Assembly (NCBI GenBank): GCA_963931925.1
Contig: OZ007570.1
Span: 60,250,848-60,314,847 of the forward strand
Length of the DNA: 64,000 bases
Direction: 5' to 3'
Origin: Onchidella celtica
Lineage: Eukaryota > Mollusca > Gastropoda > Systellommatophora > Onchidiidae
This document shows positions 1 to 11,519 of the stretch, in pieces. The position numbers and the translations under genes are program-made. Under the pieces are notes generated by a model. The model saw only the letters and a program-made list of their open reading frames with translations, did no database searches and was not told where the DNA came from. Position 1 is the first letter of the stretch. Every line of letters starts with the position of its first letter.

Positions 1-2
1 CC

Positions 3-2316
3 AGGCCTAGTGCAGCACAGGGAGCGGAGTGTTGGACTTGCGGACGCGTGGGTCACTTTTCACGCGAGTGTAGGGCCGCGAAGTGTTGGAACTGCGGTAG
101 AGCAGATCACATCAGCGTGAATTGCCCTGCAGGTAGGATAGCGGCGAACGTGGACAGTAGCTCCAGTCCATGTTCCCCAAATAAATTTCATCATGCGGCT
201 GCGTGTGTTACATCGGACAACGGAGGCGGACAGTATTCTAAGTGTCCCAGTTGTGAGAAGTTATTATCTTCCGGTGTTTTACCTTGTGGGAGAAAGATCC
301 CCGTTATAAATTCATGTCATACAGGAGGTGGTCTTAGGGTTTATCCGGGGTTTGTTGGGGACGAACCGGTCTCGGTTTTACGAGATACAGGATCTACCGT
401 TGTGGGAGTGCATAGAGACTGCATTCGGGATTCACAGCTTACAGGTGAGACTGTCCCGTGCATCCAATTTTCGGGGGCCATTGAGAAATTGCCCATGGCA
501 AGAATAATGATAGATACACCTTTCCTTAGCGGGGAAGTCGAAGCAGTCGTTGGTTGTTTTCCAGGCGCCCAGCTCATCATTGGGAATGTATCACGGGTAG
601 TTTCCCCTTCCGATGAGAACGTGCAAGCATGGTCGCAATCAAAAGGTATTGACTTTTGCGCCGCGGTCGAAACACGTCGACGGGTAGCTGATAAAGATAA
701 GATTAGACCTTTGGCGACGCCAGCGGTCAACCTAGATATCACGCCAGAGCGCTTGGCGAGATTACAAAGGGAGGATCCATCATTAAACCCATGTTTTGGG
801 GAAGCGCGAACCGAGAAAACGAGGAGATATAAGAACGGGTCGTCCTCCTTTATTGTTCAGGCGGGCATTCTGTTCCGTAAGTATGTAACGGTGTCCTCCA
901 TTTTAAAGCAGGTCGTTGTGCCAGCGTTGCTGATCGCAACAGTATTGCATTTGGCACATGATGTCCCATTAGCGGGTCATATGGGGATAGCTAGAACCAA
1001 GCAAAGAGTTCTGAAAATTTTTTATTGTCCGTCAGTATACAGAGATGTACGGTTATATTGTAAGATGTGCAGTGCGTGCCAAAAGACGACGCATAAGGGT
1101 CGTACACCCCAGGCTCCTCTTCAAAAGATCCCCACGGTTTCGGAACCGTTTAAAAAGGTTTCGATAGACCTTGTTGATTTAAGAGAAAGATTATCTTCAG
1201 CGCGCACTATAGCAGAAGAAGCTTCTGGTATCGCTTCGAAAAGAGCAAAAGACTATAAAGATAGAGGTTCCAAACTGAGAATTTTTAAGCCAGGAGACAA
1301 GGTCCTATTGTTGTTACCTACGGACCATAATAAGTTATTGATGACATGGAAAGGTCCTTATGTTATTGAGCAAGTTGTTTCGAAGGTAGGTTACGCTATC
1401 CACATTGATGGATCAGTAAAGGTTTTCCACGTTGATATGCTGCAGAGGTTTCATGAGAGACCAGAGTATCTGTATTCTCGTACTAGTGTTGAAGGACATA
1501 CCTAATGTCGTGTCATTCTTTGACGATATAGCATGCCATACGTCGACATGGTCTGAGCATATTCAGACACTGACAGTAATTTTTCAACGATTACGTCATT
1601 TTGGGTTAACTGTTAAACCCGCAAACATGGATTTGGCATGTCCAGAGATAATATTCTTAGGACATATCGTGGGTAGAGGTGTTCAGAGACCTGAAGTAAC
1701 AAAAATTGACAAGTTAGTAGGGTTGCAAATCCCTAAAACAAAGAAACAAGTCAGAAGCTTAGTGGGAATTTTAAATTATTACAGAAAGTTCATTCCAAAT
1801 TTTTCCTCCTTGTCATCTTCTCTTACTGACCTTACTAAGAAGGGACAACCCGATAAGGTCCAGTGGACGTCTGAATGTCAGACAGCATTTGATAATTTGG
1901 TGACAGCATTATCATCGTCACCCATTCTGATATTACCCGATTTTCGATCTAATTTTATCCTCAGAACGGATGCGTCGGACTCTGGTGTCGGCGCTTGTCT
2001 TCTACAGGAGAAGAACGAATGTCTCCATCCTGTATGTTATGTCAGTAGGAAGTTATTGCAGAGAGAAAGAAAGTATTCTGTGATAGAGCGTGAGTGTCTT
2101 GCCATTGTGTGGTCCGTCCAGAAATTAGGACGTTATCTCATGGGACGAGAATTTTGTATCCAGACAGACCACAAGCCACTGACATTTTTGTCGAAGAATC
2201 GTTCGTCCAGCCCACGCTTGTCTAGATGGGCATTGGCTTTGCAGCCGTATACCTTCGTTATTCAACCAATTCCAGGAACCAGCAATCATATCGCCGACTA
2301 CCTTAGTCAAGCCTAG
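3..2316 (+). pseudogene. Defective gypsy gag-pol: zinc knuckles, protease, partial integrase, partial RT, RNase H
   Basis: Frame 3 is open from base 3 to the stop at 1503-1505, and frame 1 continues to the stop at 2314-2316. In order it shows two CCHC knuckles (CX2CX4HX4C), a retropepsin site DTGS, an integrase HHCC zinc domain ending CKMCSACQ, and the integrase C-terminal domain. After the frame change it shows the RT motif FFDD and an RNase H with TDAS, ERE and TDH. Integrase precedes RT, unlike ordinary gypsy pol. The integrase core is missing after the segment VSIDLVD. Near 1475 a second deletion joins the linker after integrase to the last part of RT and shifts the frame, removing RT residues up to just before FFDD. 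It cannot make a working polymerase. Confidence 0.88.
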
Positions 2317-2650
2317 GGGAAGATTTCAGGAGCTTATACATCGGAGGACAGGAACATTGACAGGATCTGTGTGAATGAGTCGACTTTAAAATATTGACAT
2401 TATAAATATGATATGAAGAATGGTTGATAGGTTGAGTGGTTTTTGATTCTGTATTAAGTATTGTGATTAGTTAGCTATTTATGATGTGACACATATAGGC
2501 ATATTGCAGGCCATATTGATCCCCATATTTCCCCCTGATTTCGGTATTCTATATATTAGGGGAACTGCTAGGTCAGTTTTTTTAGTGCAGGTATTGCTCA
2601 CGCTCACTCGTTGACAGTCATCTTGATGCGATTGAAATTAATTGCATTAA

Positions 2651-2671
2651 TTTTTTTGGGGTGGGGGATGA
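2651..2671 (+). promoter_or_regulatory. Polypurine tract of the 5' edge element
   Basis: A T-run followed by GGGGTGGGGGATGA lies directly before the LTR start TGTCAC. The same tract sits next to the corresponding LTR in the minus-strand copy (35378-35398 read on the minus strand). This is the expected place for plus-strand DNA priming. Confidence 0.7.
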
Positions 2672-3832
2672 TGTCACGAGTGGAGTGAGTGCAATTAAGG
2701 GGATTGCTACAGAGCGGGTGTAGAGTAAGAAAGGCTCACGGTAGACAAGTAAGTTAAGCGTGCTGTTGTGAGTAGTGGGGGGGGGGGTCTGAATGAGGCG
2801 AAAGCGCTGTATTACTATCACTGCAAGTTAGAAGGTCCTACGGAACGGACCTGTGAATAAGAGCCCATCGGGCGGACATAAGGGGAGCAGTCGAGAAGAC
2901 TAGTGAGAGAAGTTTTCCAGTGATGACTGGTACGTAGAATGTTGATTGATTATTATGATTGATGTATTATATTATATTCGTCTATTACCATGATGTAAAT
3001 AAGTATATGTGAGGAATGTGGAAGTCCTTGATATTGGATATAGCAATGTGCGCCATGAGCGATAGATGAAAGTGAGTTCATGGATTTGTAGCGCGAGTGA
3101 GTAGTGTGTACTCCGATGGAGGTGTGTTACCGTAAGATGTGTGGTGAGTGAAAGGTGAACTAGTGTGTGTACGTTTCATGGGTTGTAAGGAGAGGTGGAG
3201 TGAATAGAAATGGTAGGGTATTATACCAATGTAATGTTATTCTTGTAGGTGTCGAGGACGGGCCGCAGAGCCACCTCGAGGTGGCCGGAGGCCACACATA
3301 GGCCAGAAGTGAGGCTGTCAGTGCAGGACAGTAGAGGCACATAAAGTCGTGGCAGTCAGGCCACGGACAGGGACGTAGATATGAGCGTGAATGTGATAAT
3401 GCACTATTGCCATGTTGAGGGGAGAATGTACTATTGAAATGATAATGTCTATTGAAATGATAATGTGTTATTGCCCTGCTGAGGTGCTAGGGGAATGCCG
3501 AGGTGTAGGACAATAGGAAGGTGATATTGAGAGACTGCGGTGGCAGTGAATTATTAATGTGCTATTAAGACCCTGAGGGGAGAGGCTGAGGCCGAAGTGC
3601 CTTTAGGAGTAACTACCGGATTGTGGATCCGAGGAAGCGTGTGTGTGAGAATAAGGCCGTTGTACGGCAGTTGATTTCAATAATATAATGTATGTAATTG
3701 CGCTATTATCTGTATAATTATGTTTAATAAATGTGTGAGTCTGATGGATTGTTCTGTTAAGTCTTAACTTGTTTGTTCGTGATTGTTGTCCTGTCATAAC
3801 TTATTACATCTCCCAGTCTGGGATTTGTGACA
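2672..3832 (+). repeat. 3' LTR of the left gypsy element
   Basis: The LTR is 1161 bp, begins TGTCACGAG and ends TTTGTGACA, giving TG..CA ends. It is highly similar to five other LTRs in the window (5564, 34228, 40812, 62883 and, more distantly, 59807). An AATAAA-type signal lies near its 3' end (about 3727). Short minus-strand reading frames inside it recur in the other LTRs and are not genes. Confidence 0.92.
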
Positions 3833-3837
3833 TCCAC

Positions 3838-4200
3838 TCGTGAGCTAAAATATATTGAACCTGAATTCAACTGTGCACGCGTTTCTAGCTTAATAGAGAC
3901 TTTGTTCTCATTACAACTCACTCACTGTCGTCATCTCTTTTGGTGAAATGGTGGAAATGCAATCTACCAGCAAGCTGGTGTTGAAACAAAGTGTGTAAGA
4001 TTTCTACTGAAAATTTCACCATGGGGTTTCAGATGCAGACATCCTTGCTGCCTGTGGACCTATGCCACGACCAGTTTCCCCAAAGAGACTGTCTGACTTT
4101 ATCACTTCAGTGGTGGAGGGACTTATCCTTCGTGATGAGAATGCACGTATTCTGTATGTGGTTTTCGATCAGTGTTTCAATGAACAAATAATACATTTGA
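3838..4200 (+). pseudogene. Fragment of a dispersed metazoan gene family, copy 1
   Basis: The stretch matches 11650-11975 closely in sequence and order: a segment ending in LKETLFSLQL-type residues, then one reading VVFDQCF near its end. It carries stops and frame changes. It appears to be the middle part of the decayed gene that is better preserved at 11520-12993. No function can be assigned. It directly abuts the gypsy LTR. Confidence 0.45.
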
Positions 4201-4239
4201 AGCTTTCAATTCCTGGTCTGTCTATTTGAGAGTAAGTGC

Positions 4240-4640
4240 GTAGAGTATCAAAGCTTTTTGGTAGGAAACCAAGAAAGAAGTGAATATTTTCTTACCCCAC
4301 CCCCGTTAAAAGTTAGCTATATTATCTAAATAAACATGGGGACAAAATCGCGCCTACATACGTAATGCCACCCTTTAGCCAAATATATCCGGCAGTTTCT
4401 TACGCCCAGGGGATCACTTTCAATAAAAATACAACAAACAAGAATATATTTTTCTTAGTGCACGGTTCAACGCTTACTTGAAAAGATAAAGCACGTTGGC
4501 TCCAATACTATAAATTCCATGACGTGCTCCAAAAGCTTTCAACAACCTACAATCTGAATACGTTTTTATGCTTGGCTATACAAAAATGAAGGTCATAGAA
4601 TAGTGAATAGCGTCACTCAATGGAATCAGAGTCGCTTGGT
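4240..4640 (+). other. Upstream flank paralogous to the lectin gene 1 promoter flank
   Basis: No gene. Parts of this stretch, for example around 4365-4480, align with 14745-14860 upstream of lectin gene 1, indicating that a block including the promoter was duplicated. Confidence 0.5.
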
Positions 4641-4794
4641 CTGATTGGATAAACGCTAGCCATTGAAGACAAAATTAATCATATCATTCTGAGATGTTGA
4701 CAACAGGAAGTGTTCTCATAATGATAGGTAGAACTAGATTGTGAGAGTTGGTTCTCCCGCATACAGTCGGTCTATTTCGTCTGTGTCAGACCTG
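4640..4794 (+). promoter_or_regulatory. Orphan lectin-type promoter and first exon with splice donor
   Basis: The stretch aligns with 15390-15548, the TATA box and untranslated exon of lectin gene 1. It shares GATTGGATAAA, the core TTCTCC.GCATACAGT, and the donor CTG|GTAAGT (donor at 4795). The TATA box is degraded here. The homology continues into the intron to about 4920 and then meets the LINE. No lectin coding exon follows before gene 1, so it is either a dead paralogue or a distant alternative first exon of gene 1. Confidence 0.55.
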
Positions 4795-4923
4795 GTAAGT
4801 TGCCAATGTCGTTATTCAATGAATAAAATGTTATATGAAAATATTATGTAATTTTTTATTAAACAATTACTGGACCATTTGCTAGTTTGTTTGCATTTTT
4901 TTTCATAATATATTATGTATGCA

Positions 4924-7254
4924 TTACTCCTGTCTAATAAATGCTGACTTGATTATGACTTCAAAAAATGCTATGTGACTTCCATGGATGCATCCTCGTT
5001 CTCCAGATTTGCCAAGGGTCCAAACTTGTTTGAAGTTCCTGCTGCTGAGGAACAATTCCTGGCTTTTGTTATATTGTTTCTGCTGGTCCGTTTTTGTCGT
5101 TGTTACTGCAGCGTTGGCAGTGAAACTTGCTGTCTTGGCGCTTCTGCTGCTGCATTGCTGTGCTCTGGTGGATCTTTGTGTTGCCGAGATTTTCTCAGCT
5201 GAAGGTCTCAAAGCAGTTAAGCAAAAAGCCACTGGCAGTGCTCTGGTTGCATGGCAATGACTGCGTTCCTCGCCTGCGTAAAGATACCTCCGTTTTCCAC
5301 TCTGTACCTTTGAATGGCTTTCTCTTCCACCAACTTCGGGCATCTCTTGTCAATTTGGACATTTCGGCTTGGCTGTGCAAGCCTTGTCATCAATATGTTC
5401 TTTGCGGCCGCAGCGAGCACAAACTGCTGGTCATTTGCAGTTTGACATGCCGCGCCCATAACGCTGACAGTTGAAGCATCGCATTGGATTTGGACTGTAT
5501 GGCGACACTGGTACTTGCAGGAAAGCCACCTTGACGTTAGTGGCTCTATCGTATCAAGGTCAGTGTCACGAGTGGAGTGAGTGCAATTAAGGGGATTGCT
5601 ACAGAGCGGGTGTAGAGTAAGAAGGGCTCACGGCAGACAGGTGGGGAAAGACGTGAAAGGAAGAGAGTAAAATTAACGCACGAAGACAAGGAAGAAAAGC
5701 ATGCATATGTTATGAGTGGTGGGGGGTCTGAATGAGGCGAAAGCGCTGTATTACTATCACTGCAAGTTAGAAGGTCCTACGGAACGGACGCTAGTAAGAG
5801 CCCAGCGGGCGGACATAAGGGGAGCAGTCGAGAGACCAGTGAGAGAGTTTTTCCAGTGATGACTGGTAGGTAGAACGTTGATTGATAATTATGATTGATG
5901 TATTATATTATATTCGTCTATTACCATGATGTAAATAAGTATATGTGAGGAATGTGGAAGTCCTTGATATTGGATATAGCAATGTGCGCCATGAGCGATA
6001 GATGAAAGTGAGTTCATGGATTTGTAGCGCGAGTGAGTAGTGTGTACTCCGATGGAGGTGTGTTACCGTAAGATGTGTGGTGAGTGAAATGTGAACTATT
6101 GTGTGTACGCTTCATGGGTTGTAAGGAGAGGTGGAGTGAATAGAAATGGTATGGCATTATACCAATGTAATGTTATTCTTGTAGGTGCCGAGGTCGGGCC
6201 AAAGAGCGCCGCCTACCGTGATAGGCCAGCATAGGGCCGGAGGCCACACATAAGCCAGAAGTGAGGCTGTCAGTGCAGGACAGTAGAGGCACATAAAGTC
6301 GTGGCAGTCAGGCCACGGACAGGGACGTAGATATGAGCGTGAATGTGATAATGTACTATTGCCATGTTGATGGGCTAGGAACTAATAATGTACTATTGCC
6401 ATGTTGAGGGGCTATTGAAATGATAATGTGTTATTGCCCTGCTGAGGTGCTAGGGGAGTGCTAAGGTGTATGAAAATAGGAAGGTGATATTGAGAGACTG
6501 CGGTGCCAGTGAATTATTAATGTGCTATTAAGACCCTGAGGGGAGAGGCTGAGGCCGAAGTGCCTTTAGGAGTAACTACCGGATTGTGGATCCGAGGAAG
6601 CGTGTGTGTGAGAATAAGGCCGTTGTACGGCAGTTGATTTCAATAATATAATGTATGTAATTGCGCTATTATCTGTATAATTATGTTTAATAAATGTGTG
6701 AGTCTGATGGATTGTTCTGTTAAGTCTTAACTTGTTTGTTCGTGATTGTTGTCCTGTCATAACTTATTACATCTCCCAGTCTGGGATTTGTGACAGTCAG
6801 GATGATGGAGCTGGTTTCAATCAGCTGATCTTCCTGGCGAATTTTGATGCGCTGGGCTTCAAGACTCCTACGTTGTCTACAATGTCTGCCTCACTTTCTA
6901 CACCCATTCACCTGTGCGAATTACCCTCGTGAGCTGTTCAGGGTTCTTTTGGGGCTGAACGGTGACCGGCACACCGTCGAATGACGTCAATTTCAGCAAG
7001 TTGAGTGAGTGCTATCTCTTTTTGCACTCCACTAGCAGTTCGCCACTTTTCATGCGATTAACCGATTTCGGTTCTTTGGCGTTGCTTTGCAGCGTTTTGT
7101 GAGTAACAAAGACGCGCAGCCTTGAAAATTTTACGCCAGGGTCTTTGCTATTGATCACCAAGAAAGGTGACCAGGCCTGTCATGTTTCACAGATACCTAA
7201 TCTCAGCAGCGGGACCGGTCAATTGCGAGGGCCGGTGGATCCACTCGGTCCCAT
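4924..7254 (-). mobile_element. Decayed non-LTR retrotransposon (LINE) ORF1, split by a solo LTR
   Basis: Reading the minus strand from an ATG at 7254, the translation resembles ORF1 of I/Nimb/Jockey-type LINEs. It contains FLVI..KDPGVK, EPKSVNRMKSGELLVE and LKLTSFDGVPVTV. After the LTR it continues with VAFLQVPVSPY, then CFNCQ..G....NCK and CARCG..EH zinc knuckles, then LVEEKAIQRYRVENGG and FTQARNAVIAM. Several stops and frame changes are present. It ends abruptly at about 4924 with no ORF2 visible, so the copy is truncated. The endonuclease/RT part is absent from the window. Confidence 0.75.
5564..6795 (+). repeat. Solo gypsy LTR inserted in LINE ORF1
   Basis: This 1232-bp LTR begins TGTCACGAG and ends TTTGTGACA. 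It is flanked by perfect 5-bp target duplications GTCAG at 5559-5563 and 6796-6800. No internal region is present, so it is a solo LTR left by LTR-LTR recombination. It carries a variant stretch near 5640-5710 that is absent from the other copies. Confidence 0.93.
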
Positions 7255-7484
7255 TGCCTTCGTCTGTTCAAGTCGCGATTTTGGGGAAAAGGTCTGAAGT
7301 TGAATTAATTTTCATGAGATTTTGAGTAATTTTTCTTCTGTGGGGTTCCCCACCCGGCCACCGAGTCCAACAAGGGGACACACTGTTCTCGGATTGCCAG
7401 AGCTCTTGTGTCACGGTTAGTCCAGAGACATAGGCTACACCTAGCAGGTGTTAATCTTGCTAGGACTGACCCGGTGTAGCAGGC
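7255..7484. other. Probable LINE 5' untranslated region
   Basis: No reading frame of note. On the minus strand this lies just upstream of the LINE ORF1 start at 7254 and is more GC-rich than the foldback element beyond. It is probably the LINE 5' UTR, by position only. Confidence 0.3.
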
Positions 7485-10432
7485 CAGATTATACCCCCGC
7501 CAGACTATACCCGGGGTTAAACTGGCCTAGCCCAGAATATACCCCGGGGTATACTTTGGGCTAGGCCAGAATATACCCCCCCTCCCCCAGTCCAGATTAT
7601 ACCCCCTACGTTTTTTTTTAAAAGCAAGTCAATAACACAGATTATTTCAACTTCAGTTTAAATTTTTCATTATCACTGTCATCAGATATCATATTGAAGC
7701 ATACATTCTTAACTCTTGTAAATTATGACACATTTAAGAGGAAATAAACAAGCACTAAAAAGCATTGATATACAAAAGGATTTAAACTCCATTGAAATTG
7801 ATATGATTTGTCTTGAACACTAATTTTACTGGTGTCCGTTGATATTATTATTGCTTTTCTTTTTTTAATAATTAGTTGTCCATGTGTTAAACATTATATT
7901 GTATTTTTTTGTTTGGCACCACTGACATATAGTTAGTGGCAAGGTATGAAATAATTATAAGACTCATAAGTGTAAAGTCATGTGAATTTTATTTTAATTT
8001 TTGAAAATCAGAAATGTGCTTGATATGTCAGAACAATTAGATCTACATACAAAGTTACACTGATGCAGGGAGAAAAGGCCGGGAAATAACACACAGAGAA
8101 AAAAACAACAACATTTTAAAAGCCAAACTGAGAAATGGTGCAATCCATCATCCAGCAGAAATTAAATACTTCACATAAAATTAAATGCGTACTAATATTT
8201 TTTCACATGATGAACTTAACCTGTCCAGATCCACTTGAAACATTACAGAATGCTAACCAGTAATATACAATAATAACAATAAGGACACCAAATCATCATA
8301 TTTACTCTTGAAAATAAAGAGAAATATCAATATCAGAATCATTTTCATCATCATCTTGGAATAACATAAAAATAATTACTGTATGCTACGGCAAAAATTT
8401 GATAGATCATAATTATTGCGTTAACATTTCTTGTTAATAAATTCTTTGATAGCTTATTTGTAGAAAGATATACATAATGGATTAGTTTGCAGGGCATTTG
8501 AAGGATTGCAATTATATGTTATAGTGAATAAAGGCATGTCACTTGAGGGTGAAATAAAATTTTAAAAACTTAATGTTGTATCCTTGAATATTTTGGGCAT
8601 CATCTTGTCTGGTGGAATATAGTTTGGCCTAGCCAAGTATAGGCCGGGTATAAACTGGCCTAACCCAGAAAATACCTGGGGTACAAAATAGACTAAGCCA
8701 CTTTAACCCCAGTGTAGCAGGCCAGATTATATATATTTATATATAGACAAGGAAAGACCACAGTTTATTTCAATCATAGTTTTTAATTCATTTTTTATCA
8801 CTGTCTCGGGCGTCATAGTAATACATACGATACATATATATTCTCGACTTCCGTAAATCATAATAGAATTCAGAGGAAAAAAACATGCATTAATATGTAT
8901 TGATATACTATGGGTTGAATATCCATTCAAACTGATATGATTCAACTTTAACCCTCATTTTACTCACGTTCATTGTCATGTTGCAGTTGTTTTTGTAGTT
9001 GGTTGCCCATGAGTAAAATTTGCACTGTATTGTTTGTTTGGCACTGACATACACTTAGTCGCAATGGATGTAATAATTAACGGGCTCATAGAAATGAAGT
9101 CATTTTAAATATTTTTTGTGTGCAAATACACAGTTATTAAATCCCTTGGCAAGGGATGTGTTAAGCTTAGGAATATAAAGAGGGACAATGTCTTTTTTTA
9201 ATTTTTTAATTTCACTCACGAGTGACATAGCCTACCCTTATTCACTATAACACATAAGTTCAACCTTTCAAATACATTGCAAACTAATCCAGTGTCTTAA
9301 ACCATAAAGTACATGGAATGTATATCTTTCTACAATTAATAAGCTACCAAAGAATACTATTCACTAACAAGAAATACTGTCAACGCAACACGATCCATCG
9401 AATTTTGCCTTAACATGCTATAGATCTAATTACTTTTTACAATGCACTACATTTGTCTCAGTGGACTTACTATGTCGGTCTACACAACTGTCAAGGCTGT
9501 TTCACTAAAGCTTTCTGTCCAGTTCTACTTGAATAGTTGAAAGATTTAACACATTTTTTATATATAGTTGATACGCATATCTTGCTGCTTATAGATTCTA
9601 GAATGGTTTGTAGGCCGCCTACAATGCCGTTTTTACACTCCCTCTTATATCTTTGTATTATTCCAAGATAATGATTTTGATATTGATATTTCTATTTATA
9701 TTCAAGAGTAAATAAGATGATTTGGTGTTCTTATAGTTATTATTGTATATTACAAGTGGATCTGGACAGGTGGAGTTCATCAGGTGAAAAAATTTAGTGC
9801 CTACTTAGTTTTATGTGAAGTATTTAATGTCTGTTGGATGATGGAATTGCACCATCTGTCAGTTGGGTTCTTATTATGTTTTTGTTTTTTTTCTATGTGT
9901 GTTCTTTTCCGGCCTTTTCTCCCTGCATCATTGTCACAAAAAATACAATGCATGTTTTACTCATGGCCAACCAATTATCAAAATAATCAAAATAGTAATA
10001 ATAATAATAATAATAATAATATCAACAGACATGAGTGAAATCAATGCTAAAGTCTAATCATATCAGTTTGAATGGATACTCAACCCTTTTTTTATATCAA
10101 TGTATTTCAATGCATGTTTGTTTCCTTTAAAATGTATCATGATTTACAGGAGTCAAGAATGTATGTATGTATGTACACCAATTTAAACTAAGGCTGAAAT
10201 AAACTATTATTGTTATTTCCTTTAAGTTGTATTATGATTTACGGGTGTCAAGAATGTGTTCATGTGTGTATTAATATGATATTTGATGACAGTGATAAAG
10301 AACAGGCTGAAATAAACTGTGGTCTTGACTTGTTTAAAAAAAAAAAAAAGTAGTGGGTATAATCTGGACTGGGGGGTATATTCTGGGCTAGGCCAATTTA
10401 ACTCCGGGTATAGTCTGGGCGGGGGGTATATT
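7485..10432. mobile_element. Foldback-type element with long imperfect inverted arms
   Basis: A block of GGTATA/TATACC-rich units at 7485-7610 recurs inverted at 10352-10432, sharing for example GGCCTAGCCCAGAATATACC. The AT-rich interior also pairs inverted: 7655-7750 with 10200-10310, 8100-8210 with 9775-9880, and 8380-8540 with 9240-9450. A second start of the terminal block lies at 8620-8740 and is followed by a direct copy of the first arm's interior, so the element looks self-nested. No coding frame is present. A (TAA)n run lies at about 9996-10020. Confidence 0.7.
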
Positions 10433-11500
10433 TCGAGTTTTGGGCTCAAAATGCCAAATTATTCTCAAATTGATGCAATACACTTCGAGTGTGGCTTCTA
10501 TGTATGGCTATCTGAGCCTAGCGATTGGACGTATGGAAAATTTTATCGCCGAATTAGGTTGTCAGATAGTTACTGATCTCAGTTCAATTTGATGCCAAAT
10601 GATGCCAGTCGAGATTTTTCTATGAGAGGCCAAACTGTTTCGCTATCATCAATAACAATGTCTTCGTAAGCACCGATACTAGGCACCGACGGTACTGCAA
10701 CGCTAGCAATCCTTTAATGTTCCATCCTGTGACGTCACAATATTGATGCCGAATATCGATGATCCTGCACACGATACTGTTCGATCACGGGAATGAGGAA
10801 CGATTCCAGCTGACAGGGTGGCGGTACAACAATTGACCAACCTACAGCGAGCTGTACAATGACATCAGTCGTCAAAGACCTCTTGAGATCAGGAATCACC
10901 ACCAAATTCAATAAAATTCGCAAGATGATGGATCCTACACATGCATGAAATGTGAACAGAAAACTGGGAGGTCAACGAACGACGCAATCGTGTACAAACT
11001 GCTTCGCAGTGTCTGTCCATCATGACTGTTATTGTACTGGCAGAAAAGAGGCAGGGGGGGGGGGAGAGGGGTGGAGAGAAAGGGAAGATGACTGGCCTTT
11101 TCATTTGATTGCATCGGGAGGATGCTGCTATATTTTTTCGCACAAGATCATAACAGCTACGTACTCTGCAAACTGTATTATCTGCCCTTCGTACAGGGCT
11201 CTATGCTGTCCTCGTTTAGGGGTTTCTTTCCAGTAGACATGCTGTGCATCGTAAGTTGATGTGTGGCATAGCATTTGGTCAGATCTTGTCATTGAAACGA
11301 CTATAAATGCCCCCCCCCCCTTTCCCAAGGCTTCAGCAGAAAACTGATATACCTATCGGTGGCCAAGTTATGTAACCACATATGAAACTGCATAAGTGCA
11401 AGGTACAGATTTACAAGAGGGAGAAAACAAATTTCTTCAAATGCATTGCTTATCTTCTTACTTTTTTAACTGCAAATATTTGAAAGATTTTGTACTTTTC
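10433..11500. other. No gene recognised
   Basis: Unique-looking sequence with short G and C runs (11056-11070, 11309-11318). The short open frames here have no family resemblance that I can see. Confidence 0.3.
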
Positions 11501-11519
11501 CTTCCTCGGTAGAATAAAA

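Larger units (their letters stand above)
1..3832 (+). mobile_element. Ty3/gypsy (Gmr1-like) LTR retrotransposon, 5' end outside window
   Basis: The window opens inside the gag zinc-knuckle region. The element then runs through protease, integrase fragments, the end of RT, RNase H, a purine-rich tract (about 2651-2671) and a full 3' LTR (2672-3832). The protein is closely similar to the complete minus-strand copy at 35733-39770. The 5' LTR and most of gag lie to the left of the window. The copy is defective: it carries an internal pol deletion and a frame change near 1475. Confidence 0.9.

Noticed and set aside
5127-5474. Plus-strand frame of 115 codons (MLSWRFCCCIAVL...)
   Set aside because: The minus strand of the same stretch carries recognisable LINE ORF1 zinc knuckles.
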